Below are positions 12,801 through 24,800 of a stretch of 64,000 nucleotides of DNA, in pieces. The notes beneath the pieces are model-generated. The model was not told the origin of the DNA. It saw only the letters and a list, made by a program, of their open reading frames with translations, and ran no database searches. The position numbers and the translations under genes were made by a program. Numbering within the stretch: position 1 is the stretch's first letter; every line of letters starts with the position of its first letter. Source of the stretch: Cricetomys ansorgei (taxonomy: Eukaryota > Chordata > Mammalia > Rodentia > Nesomyidae); NCBI GenBank assembly GCA_026225945.1, contig JAMJFZ010004031.1, positions 7,700,001 through 7,764,000 on the forward strand. Reading direction: 5' to 3'.

Positions 12801-15800
12801 TAAAATGAATTTTACATAAGAAAATTGAACTGTTTTGAGAATTTATTATAATTTTGAAATAATTAGTAAAATATTTTAGTTTTACTAAATTGAGATTTAT
12901 AAAGTATTCATCTAAGACTTAGCTTCTTAAATGTTGAAAATTTAATGGGGAATCTATTAACTTCTTTTGTGGCAGAGTATTTCTTTTAAAACTATGCTTT
13001 AACTAAGTAAATGTGGTCTGGGTTGCTTTTTAAAACAAATGTCCTTTGAATGAACAGGACATAAAATGAATATAAGTGATTAGTGGTCACTGAGAAGGAA
13101 AGGGTCTTGTTCCAGTTTTTCCAAAAGCATTTTATACTGCACATTAGTTATTTGTCATAACTGACTGTCTTATACTAAAGTTCAACTTTTTCTGATGTTG
13201 GACCATAACTGCTGAAATGATACTTTACTAGTGATTACTTTAAAAATCAAACCTCTGTATTAGGTTATAAAATGACTTGAGTGCATTGTAAATAAAGGGC
13301 TATAACAATGAAGTGTTTTAATTACCGTCCCTAGTGTGAGTACAGAACTCAGTAAAAATTTTACTTAAATTCTGTGCTTGGCTTTTTTCTTCTAAAGTTG
13401 TTTGGATCTGAATAAAATAAGTGGAGGGGGAGGAGGTTAGCTTTTGAGTCACTTGAGCAGGTTCCATGGCTCTCTCCCCGTTAGTGAGTTTTCACTGCAT
13501 TTGCAGCAAGCTAATTGCTTCTGCTAATAAATAATCTAAAATCGATGCTGACAGCAGTTAATTGGCACAGAGATTTTATTTTGTAAAGCTCTTGGCTAAC
13601 GACCTTCTTAAATTAATAGCATTAAGAGCTATGAGGAAATAAATCTGAGGAATTGCCTGTCATTTGCTTGTCATGTCTAATAACTTCCAATAATGATGGC
13701 TGATAGATTTTTGCACATTCCATTATTGAAGTTGGTGCATGTAATTATTCTCCTCATTATATGTAAACAATTAGCGATATTTGGTATTTCCTTGCAGTAA
13801 AGCTGTTAAAATACAAACAACGTATTAGAAGTTAGAAACTATTTTAAAAGCTAGATTTTGGTTATTTGATTGCAGGATGCTTTTCTATTTAGGTACATTT
13901 GCTGGATATAAGTACAAAAATGAGAAGGTGACTTTATTGTCCTTGATTCTAAGACTGATACTTTAATACCTTTTGAATAAGTTTCATAAAAATACATAGT
14001 ATGTTTCAAAATTTAACAATTTATGGAAAATTTTGTTTGTAGCTTGAAGAAGTCATGGAAAAAGAAACTTATAAGACAGCTAAGTTAATTCTTGAAAGAT
14101 TTGATCCAGACTCAAAGAAAGCAAAGGTAAAACTGTGATACTGCTATTGTTTTCACTACAACTTATATATTGCAATAGGACACTGTATAATTTAAACATC
14201 ATTGTAATTGACAGGAGTTTGAGCCGCCATCTGCTGGAGCAGCTGTAACTCCAAAACCAGGACAAGGTAAATAACTTTGTAGAAACTGCTGCTGCTGTTG
14301 GAAAGATCCATATTTATCCAAGTGAGTTCACAAGTGTGTGTTGGTGGTATGTAAAAAGTTAAATGCTTTTATGTTAATTTATACTTGGTAATCTGAAGTG
14401 TGGCTATGGTACATAACAATAATTTTATTTCATTTTTATTTTGTGGGAGCATGTTGATAAATTAGAGTATTGAATACTTATGGAGATTAAAATATAGTAT
14501 TGGTTTTAATCTTGGAATTTAATTAAGTTCACCTATAAGTTCGCAGTCTTCTCCTCTTGCAAAAATAAACTTTGGAATATCTCTTATATCTTTTGATTTT
14601 CCTTTTGGAGAATGAACATTTTTTTTAAGGTTGAAATTTATTCTAAACTTAATTTTTCTTAATAAAATTTGCTTAATTTTACTTAATAAAAAAGTAAAAT
14701 AATTTAAAAATGAGAAAAAAAGAAAATTGAATTCCATATAACAATAGTCTTTTGGAGTTGTATTATCTACCATACTATAATCACCATTACATTAAGTATT
14801 ATGTAAAAAAAGTAATTTTATTTTTATTATGAATTATTTTATTATTGTTATGTGTATGATGTGTGTGTTGCGGGGGAGGGGGGTTCACCTGTGCAAAGGC
14901 TTGTGTGTAGAGTTCAGAGGGCAACTTCGTGGAGTTGACTCAATCCTTCCACCTTTATATGGGTTACAGGGATTGAACTTAGATGCTCAGGCTTCTGAGG
15001 CAAATGTTTTCCTGTTGAGCCACCTCCTCAGCCCCAGAAGTCATTTTAAATGGTTACATAAAATATCTCCTAAAGTGAAATGTGAAAGATATTTTGAGTT
15101 TGCGTAATTTTTTAATCTTTGTATTTTTTTTCTAGAATCTGGTAAGTTTTTAAGATTTTGTAACCTTGAAGAATATAAAATACGTAGAAAACTATGACTC
15201 TTGTCCTTGCAGAATTGAAGCCTGGTTTAAAGTTATAGTAATATTTGTAACTTTGAAAAAGAAATCTTTTTATAAATATCCATAAGGACCATGAAGATTA
15301 AATGAGTCATATTTTTTGGGTTGCTATGTGGGAAGAATTAAACTCTTTCAGTTTTCATAACTAGGATTTTGAGTTAGAGAAGCATTAGGTTCTTCATTTC
15401 TTTATGTTTCTTTCTTTCTTTATTTATTTAGTTAGTTTTTGGTTTTTTGAGACAGGGTTTCTCTGTTGTAACTCTGGCTGTCCTGGAACTCACTCTGTAG
15501 ACCAGGCTGGACTTGAACTCACAGAGATCTGCCTGCCTCTGCCTCTGGAATTAAAAGTATGTGTCACCACTGCCCGCCTCCCTCCCCTCCCCTCCCCTCC
15601 CCTCCCCTCCCCTCCCTCCCTCCCTCCTTCCTTCCTTCCTTCTTTCCTTCCTTCCTTCTCTTTTGGTAAAAGTATGTGTTTCTAGTGAAGTTCTCATTTT
15701 CATAATCAGTGCTAATTTTCCTATAGCTTATACATCTAGTAAGCCATCATAGAAAAAGTTTTGTTGTATGTAAAAGATTTTTGTGTATATAGTACCACTT

Positions 15801-18800
15801 CTTAAAAGTACTAAATTCCTGGAAACAGAGAGTAAAATTGTTGTTTCCAGAGATACAGAAGTGATGGGGGGAATAGGGAGATATTGGCCAAATATCTGTA
15901 TTTGGCCAATTGTATCTGTATCTCCCAGGATACAGAATTTTAGTTCTATAGAAAAATATAATGCGTGGACAGCTATGTACACTATAGTCACTTAGTTAGC
16001 AACACTATATTGTTTACTTGAAATTGGCTAAGACAGTGAATTTTACGTGTTCTTTCCACACACAGGATAACTGGTTTGATGGATCTGGCTAATTAGCTTG
16101 ACTGTAGGACATTTAATGATGTTTTAGAAAATACATTTTTTCAATGCAAAAAAAGAAGCTGTGGCTGTTACTTTAAAAGTAAAGTTAGTTTTTTAAGAAT
16201 TTAAACATTTCTTAGAAACTTTTGAGACCCAAATAAAATGTTTCTCCTGACACCATATCATAATTATATAAAAGCTGCTACTGACTTTGCTTTGGGTACT
16301 TGTACTATTCTCAGATAGTTTTAGGGAGAATTAATATTTAGCTATATTGTGATCAGTCATTAAAAAAATTGCATTGAAGGAACAGGCAAGATTACCCAAT
16401 GGGTAAAGGTACTTGCTGCCAAACATGATGACCTGAGTTCTATCCCCAGGACCCACATGGTAGAAAGAAAGAGCTGACTTTTACAAGCTGTCCTCTGACC
16501 TCCACATATATACTATGCCATACATGCACACATTCCTTCCCCTCAACTTAATAAAAGACATTTAATTTAAAATGTTTTGAATACTTCTGGGCAGACACAT
16601 TGTAGAATAAAGAGATGAGTGTATCATTTTTTTTTAACAAATTTATAACTGGGGGGGGGTGTTCTTGTGTGTGCAGTTGTGCATGCATGTGTATGCACAT
16701 GCATGTGGAGGCCAAAGGACACCCTCATGCTGTCACCCTCATGTTGTTTACCTTGGGTTTTGAGGCAGGGTCTCTACCTTCCCAGTAGCTCTCCTAGTAA
16801 ACTAGGTTGGCTGGCTAGCAAGCTCCAGGACTACCTCTCCAGCACTGGGATTATAAGGGGAAGCTCCATTTCTAGGTTTTCATTTTGTGGGTTCCAGGGA
16901 TTGAACTTAGCTCCTGCTCCTTGCTTGACACATATTTTACAACTGAGCCATTTTTCCAGTCCCCATCGCCATCAAAGACTTAAAACTTGAAATAAAGAAT
17001 AAAATTCCTTTTGAGTGTATTATTCTAGAATATCTTATTCTTCTTGGCATATAATTGCTGTCTTGGATTTTTTTCTTAACATTTAAAAAGTTCTAAATTA
17101 TGTTATAATTTTATTCTACTTTTTGAGAATTAAGTTTAGTTATTTTGTTTAGTCTTATTTACTATTTTGTAGGTTCTTATACTTTTGTCTGTTGATTTGA
17201 GAAGGGTTTCACTCTGTAGCCCAGGCTAGTTTGGAACTTGTGGCAGTCTTCCTGTCTCAGACTCCTGAGTGCTGGAATTGCAGGTTTGGGCCTATTGTTT
17301 TTATAGGTGACATAGTCACATAGTTGTTGATTTTATGTTTGTGTTAGCCCTGAGTTTCTGTTACTGTTAAATTTTTAGTTTTTGCCTAACTTTCATGATA
17401 GGCTTCCCTCTTTTCCTCTGCCTTCTCTTTCTTTTTAGTTTGATTTTTGGTTAACAGAAGATGAAAACAAGTACTGAATACACACATAGCATTCATATAT
17501 GGCCCTTGAAAAGATCTACTCTCCAAAAGTATTCTAATCTGAAGTGTCCTTATTTTGCCAACTCTCTTGCAAATTGCTGAGCTGCAACTGATGCATGTAT
17601 GATAGATATCTTTATTTTGTATCATTGAGTTGTTAATTATGTTTACTGTGCTTAGACTGATTACAAATTGTGAGTATTGTTTGATTTGCCTAGGTTTCAT
17701 ATTAAAAGAAATATCACGCTTACTGGATGATTGACTCATCTTTCCTGACATTCTCTTTCAATCCCAAGTAGATTTCATTCTTTTTAAATATCAGTTTTGA
17801 TTTGTAGACAAATGGCAAAGACAGTATAGAGTTCCTGTTTGTTCTTGTACCAAGTTTCTCCTGTTATAACAAGGTATGTTTGTAGCCGTGTGATACACTA
17901 TTATTAACTGAAGGCTGTACTTTATTCATACTTTTTTCTGTTCTATGGTACCATTTGAGTTCTATGTTATGTTTAGTTTTCCTTTCTTCTTAGACTTCTT
18001 TTAACTGGAATGGTTTCTGGATTTTTCTTTGTTTTTGATGACCTTGAAAGAGCTTTCCCTAACTTTTTTTTGGTAAGAAATTTTTAGGGCGTTTAATCTA
18101 AAAAAAAAAATTCATTTGATATGAAGAAATAAGCATAAAAAGTAGGTATCTGTATGTACACATTAAATGGAACCCTTTGCTGTTTAGATGCTTGTATTGT
18201 CATGGGCTAGAAGATGGAGAGATTTTTGTCTCATATTAAAAAGCAATAAAGCTTGTGGAAATGAAAAATGAAATTTACCACAGTACAAACTCCTGAGTAT
18301 CCTGTATATTATATAGAAATCTAAGTATTTGGGAATGATGAAAAATTAAATTTCTTTCAAGATCCTGATTATACAGGATTAAATATTTCAAGGACTAAAT
18401 CTTTTCATTTTCAAGATTTTGAAATGCAGTGTTGTGGGGTATTCAGACTGCTCAGATTCAGGTTTAAGACAATAGAAAGGTTTTATCAGGTGGCTGGCAA
18501 CTACACTGATTGTTGAGGATTCCATTGTAGCCTCGAGCCTTTCTCAGGATGAGCTCAAAAACTATATTCTGGGTTGACACACTTGAGTTAACAAGAATAA
18601 TTAGCCAGAAGCAGAACTACAGAAGATAAAAAGCAAGGTTATTCCATTTTGAGACTTTGCCAGAACTGTATGGACTTTGATGGATTGGGCCTTTGTTTTA
18701 GTTTTAGCAGGTGGTTGTGTCTACCTGCTGAGTCTTGTAGCTGAAATGGCACTTCCATCATGGAGTCAGTTGTGATAAGGTCTCAGAGCCTACCAATGGC

Positions 18801-21800
18801 TTGGGCCCTGTTACAACAGGACTATATTTAATTCTAATATACTGTCTTAGTTAGAGTTACTATTGCTATCATTAAGAATCGTGACCAAAAGTAAGCTGGG
18901 AAAGAAAGGGTTTCTTTTTATTTGGCTTACACTTCCACATTGCTGTTCATCATCAAAGGAAATCAGGACAGGAACTCAATCAGGGCCAGAACCTGGAGGC
19001 AGGGGTTGATGCAGAGGCCGTGGAGGGGTGCTGCTTACTGGCTTGTCTCTCATGGCTTGCTCAGACTGCTTTCTTATAAACTCAGGGCCCAGGGATAGCA
19101 CCACTCACAGTGGGCTGGCCCCTGTCCCATCATCACCAATTAAGAAAATGTCCCACAGGTTTTCCCACAGCCTGATCTTTTATAGGCATTTTCTCAACCT
19201 CAATTTAGAGGTTCCCTCCTCTAAAATGATTTTAGTGCCAAGTTGACATAAAACTATTCAGCATGGGTACTAATGTCTTTTTTTTTTTTTTTTTTTAATT
19301 TTCAACAAGTGTTTACTGAGTGTTTGCTACAAGAGATTTTAGGGATACAATAGTGAATAAAACAGACAAAGCCTTTTGTTTCCCAAGTTGTAAAGAGGTA
19401 GACAATAAATTAGTATTAGAGTAAAATAAAGGATGATGAATAGGAAGTGCCTACAGGGAGGGCAGATGGTGGTTTTATTAGATAGAGTTGCTAGGGAAGA
19501 TCTCATTGATGAGATTTTATTAAAAACAGGAAAGCAGTGAGGGTTTGAGTCATTCAGATACCTGAGGGAAGAATACTGTATACCGGAAACAGTAAGTACA
19601 AAGACCCAGAGAGAAATAACAAGGGACCACCTCAGACAGAGCCTTATATAGGGAACATGGATTATTATAAGACCTCTGTTTTCAATTTGTTTTTTATTTT
19701 AAATTTTGTTGTTTTAGGCAAAGGATTAATGTGATCTGAATTGTGCCAATGAGAGAGTTTAATGTTTGAGAAGTTGCAAAGGGAGCAAAGGTAGAAAGAC
19801 TAAGATGAATTGGGAAGCTTTTGTAGTAACCCAGGATGGTATTGAAGATGGCTTGGACCTTCATTAGTAGCATTAGAGATGTCTTCTTAAAAAAATATTA
19901 AAATTTTAATATAACCCTGTTGCACTTAATGTAGTTAAAGAAGTAGTCAGATTCTGTGTGCTTTGAATGTAGAACTCCAGAGCTTTTCTGCTTGAGTAGA
20001 TATTAAAAGGAAAGGATGACATGGAGGATATTGAGCTGAGTAACTAGAAAGATGGATCTGTGATTTGATGAGATTGTGGAAACTGCAAGTGGGGTCCAGA
20101 TGGGTGATGAAGAACAAGGTTTGATTTTGGATGTGTTATTTTGAGATGCCATCTAGTCAGTTAGACATCTGACTAGAACTTTTAACAAAACAGTTGAATG
20201 AGGCACGGTGTTGCATATCTATAACCCCAGCACTTGAGAGATGGAGGCAGAAGGATCAGGGGTTTAAGGCCATTCTTGGTTACATAACAAGTTCAGAGCC
20301 AGCCTGGGTTACATGAGACCCTGTCTCAGATATTCAGGGATTGAGTGGTATGAGGGAAATTTGATGTGAGTCTGACACATAGAAATTTTGGGGGCTAGAG
20401 ATACAAGTTTGAGATATAAGATTTAGATGGCATTAAAAACCATGAAAATAGGGTTGAGGGTGTAGCTTTGGTGGTAAAGTACTTGTCTAGCGTGTACTAG
20501 GTCCTAAGTGTGATCTTTACCACCACTGAAAATACTGCTTCCACCACAAAAGAAAACCTTGAGACCGCATGAGGTTGTCAAGGAAGTGTAAAGGAAAGAG
20601 GTAAGGGGACCAAGGGCATGAGTTAAGGTACTCTAAATTAAGACCTAAGGTAGAGATGAAGCAGAAAACCCGGGAAAATTTGGAGCCTGGACCTCAGGAG
20701 AATGTTTCAAGGTAGTGGTCATTTGTGGTAAATATTGCTGTCAAGTAAATTTAGGGTAGAAAAGTGGCTGCTTATTTTAGAGTTTAGTGTTGAGGTTCTT
20801 TGTGACCTCGAAAAGAACATTTTGATAGAGGAATAGAGTAATAGCCTAATCATGAAGAATGGGAGTGGAGAACTTAGAGACAATAGAGAGACAACTCCTT
20901 TGAGTAAAATAGCATAAAAATGTATGGCTGGAGAGGGAAGCATTTTGAGTAAACAGCAAAACATACTGCACCAAAGAGATAGTAGCGTGTGTGTGTGCTC
21001 ACAGAAATTGCTGAGCAGTCACTGAAGTAAGCTGACAGTAGAGAGAGTGAGGGTAGGTAGCTGAGTACTGTCCATGAAGAGATTAGAGGTAATACGATCT
21101 AGTTTATAAGTTTCTACTTACAAAATTGGCTTTTGATAAAAGTTGATGACACTTCCTCTCTAGAAATGAAGGCAGATATAGATGGGAAGTGGGAATAATC
21201 TTTTGATTGTATCTGATGTTAACTACTTATTTTGAGGTAAGATCTCACACTGTGGCCTAGGGCTCATTTTGAACTCAGGGCAATCGTCTTGATTCATCCT
21301 TTGGGAATATAGGCATAGACCACCATGCCTGGCTTCTGTATTTTATTTTTTAGTGAGGGTGAGACTAGGAGAGATGTAGTTGGGAGCTTGAAGAACAGGT
21401 ATGAAATAATCCTTTAAGTGAGTGAGAATATAGGTTTGAGAAATGTAGGAATGCTCCCAGGGATATATAAAACTAAGATAATCATCATAAATTTCAAACT
21501 GTGGCTGTGTGTTTTCTTGTTCACTGAATGGATACAGGCATGGATACAGACAGTTGGTTTTAATCTGGGATGAAGTTCTGACTAATGAATTAGTAGGTAA
21601 GCTGGTAAAAGGCTAACGAGGCAAATTTGTAAGTGAATGATATTTTTATTTATTTTTATGTATATGAGTATTTGTTTTGTGTGTCTGTGAACCATGTGAG
21701 TGTTTGGTGTCTGTGGAGGTCAGAAGGAGGGCTTTGCATCCCTTGGGACTAGAGTTAATCAATGGTTGTGACCTGCTGTGTGGTTCTGGAAATTGAATCT

Positions 21801-24800
21801 TGATCCTCTGAAAGAGCAGCCATTCTCTTAACTGCTGAGCCATCTCTCCAGCTCCCAACATTTTTTTTTTTTTTTTTTTGGAGGGGATAGCATTTTGCTT
21901 TTTAGCTAAGTCTCAAGACTTACGATTTTCTGCCTAGATTATGAATCATGAGAGAAAATAGGGATAGATAATAATAAAAAAAATCGGATCCTGGAAGCTG
22001 CAGCTTGTAAATGTGGAACACAACTTGTATTTTGTTGCTTTTGTGTTTTATAGTTCATCATCTTAGAATGGGTTTTAAACTTTTAGGCAATCTTAAAAAT
22101 TGCAAAAAAGAATATACAGCAGAGATCTTGCATAATCTGCAAAGCTTAAAATGCTTACTACCATTTGGCCCTTTCAAATGAAGCTTGCTAACCCTGAATA
22201 AGTAATGAGTATAGATTGCCTTGTGGTTGGAGGAAGTAAGCAGGAAAGATAAGTGTGGTTTGAGTATGGGATGGTTAACTTTGTTAGCCACAAGGTTTTA
22301 GAACTAGATTCTAACTATAGGACTAAAAAATTTAGGGAAAATAATCAAATTATCAGAAGATGCCCATTGTATTGCAGTTAACAAAAAACTCCATTGTATC
22401 CTACCATGCTAGATCTAAAGTTAGTTTAATATTCCAGAAAAAAAAAAAAAGATTTTAGTGGATAGATTACAACTTCTTGAAGAAGTAGGTTTTTAGAGCT
22501 TATTTGTGTCTCGTGGCATTAGAATTCAAATAGGACTTATAAGTCATTTTTACTGTATAGCAAACAGAAAGATACTTAATATTTTGTTGTTTGGAGGTAT
22601 GTGTTTTTTTTAAGAAGTCTGGAAAGCACCTTATAAACAAAAAATTGACATTTTGATTGTACTTAATTTCGTACCATTATAATTATTGGTAATGGAACAA
22701 CCTATCCTAAAATTTAATACGTTCAAACAACATTCATTTATTTTGCTTACACGTTTGCAATTTGCCCTTGGTTTTGTGGAGGTGACTCATGTTGATCTCT
22801 ACCCTGAGTTGTGGCTATTTCGTTGGAGCTGTAGGATCTGTTTCCATGGCTGGCAAATTGATGCTGGCTGTTGGTTCTCCTCCACATCGATTTCTTTATG
22901 GGGCTACATAAATTTCTTCAGGTAGTGGTTAGGTTCTTAGGCCAAGAGTCCAAGAGACAGCAAGTAGTTCTGGGAATCTGCATACTTGTATCCTCTTGAA
23001 CAAGCAGTCACAGAATACAGATGTAAGAGAAAAGCACATACATAGCCTCCACCCCATTTTGGGGAGGCAGATTTAAGGTTCTATTTTGAAACTGCTTCAT
23101 ATATCTTAATATAGATAGCAGAGATTTCTATCTCCATGTGTTTTTCAACATTCATCTCACTATCCATGAATCTTGTCTCTATCCCATCACTGAGTTTAAT
23201 CAACCCCTTGTTTTTGAACTCTATAGTATGTAGCGTATACTATAGACAGAGTATATATATAGTTGGTTCTGTGTTTATAGTGTTATGTACAGTAGTTAGT
23301 CTTGTTTTTGCTTGCCATCTCGGTCTGTAATCCAGAATCTCTTTCAGTGGTGCTAATTATAGTGTCTTAGTTTTAGTGATTACTTTTAATATGTTGAATT
23401 AACAGAAGTAAACAGAAACCTCTTTTTCTTTAGAATTTCAAAATTCTGTTTAAATTTTGAAAAATAATAATTAACTAAATGGGCATTGATCAATTACTAG
23501 GTGTAACTTGTTCAAAGTTGAGAGTTAAAAGACAAATCAGACTAGAAACAAGACACCAATGTGAGAAAAAAAAGTAAATGTTAAAATAAAGAAGTACCAT
23601 TTAAAGCCGGGCAGTGGTGGTGCATACCTTTAATCTCAGCAGATGCAGAGGCAGGTGGATCTCTTTGAGTTCAAGGCCAGCCTGGTCTACAGAGTGAGTT
23701 CCAGAACAGCTAAAGTTACAACAAAGAAATCCTGTCTCGAAAAACCAAAAAAAAGAAAAAAAAATGTATCATGAAAAATTCATGATTAATTTGAAATGCA
23801 GAACAGCAGCAAAAGAGGTAAGACTAGTGAATGGTTTATTTTATTAATAGATGTCAGCGAGTTTCTTATGTTATCTTCTAAAGGTAGTCTGAGATTCTCA
23901 GTGTAGTGAGCAAACAAAAGTTCAGCTGATGAGTAACTTTAGTTGAGTAATGGGTAGGTGACATTTTTAAATAGAGATACAGGGGAAAATAGATCATTTT
24001 CATAAACCTTTATTAAGTTCTTACTCTTTGCCAGTTACCTTACCATATCTTGAGGGTATAAGGTTGTAGTTCCTACTTATATGCTCTTCATTGAAAGGGG
24101 TATACACATATAAATAGTCTGCATACTAAGGACCACAATGGAAGGTAGGCACAAATCACAGTAATTTTCTATGAGAATAGGTTTGAAAAAGAGCTTTTCA
24201 GGTAAAGATCATTCCATGGACAATGGTAGAATGTAAGAAAACTTGGTGCCTTGCAGAACTGCAAATACTTTGTTTCTTCCAGAAAAAAGGGAAAGTTTCA
24301 TGTGAAGAAGCAGTAAGATTACTAAAAGATTTTACATGTAACATGGAGTAGAGCTTCCTTTACAATACAATGTAGCAAGCTACTGGAGCCTATGAATTTT
24401 ATTTTTTTATTTTTTCCTCTTATTGAAAATATATTTTTTTCTCATATAATATATCCTGATTATGGTTTACCTTCCTTCTAATCCTTCTAGTTTCTCCCCT
24501 CTTCTCCTCCCATCTAGATCTATCCCCCTCTCTGTCTTTCACTAGAAAACAAACTGGCTTCTAAGGGAAAATAATAAAATAAAACATTTAAGATAACTAA
24601 GTAATATTGGAGTATTAGTAAAGCAAACAAATGGAAGGGAGAACGCTCAAGAGAAAGCACAAGAATCAGAGAGCCACTTATCTGAACATTCAGAAATCCC
24701 GTAAAAACACTAAACTAGAAGCCATAGTATATATACAAAGGACCTGTAGGGTAAAAAGGAGAGAAACATATACAAAAAACAAATAAGAAAAATAAGTTAA

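Larger units (their letters stand above)
11032..14042. other. LNPK intron
   Basis: AT-rich and free of clear SINEs. Holds the L1 scrap at 12160-12480 and the candidate element at 13400-13830. Confidence 0.6.
19295..21480 (+). mobile_element. Long ancient mammalian repeat, interrupted by SINEs
   Basis: A purine-rich sequence without open frames. It reads in order through 'agtgaataaaacagacaaag', 'gacaataaatta', 'cagtaagtacaaagaccc', 'taatgtgatctgaattgtg' and 'gagatgccatctag', a pattern I associate with a widespread pre-rodent repeat whose name I am unsure of. Younger insertions split it at 20208-20332, 20452-20530 and 21232-21335. Confidence 0.5.

Noticed and set aside
17386..17751. A 121-codon minus-strand open frame
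   Set aside because: Low-complexity Lys/Ser-rich and AT-biased; no domain or gene context.
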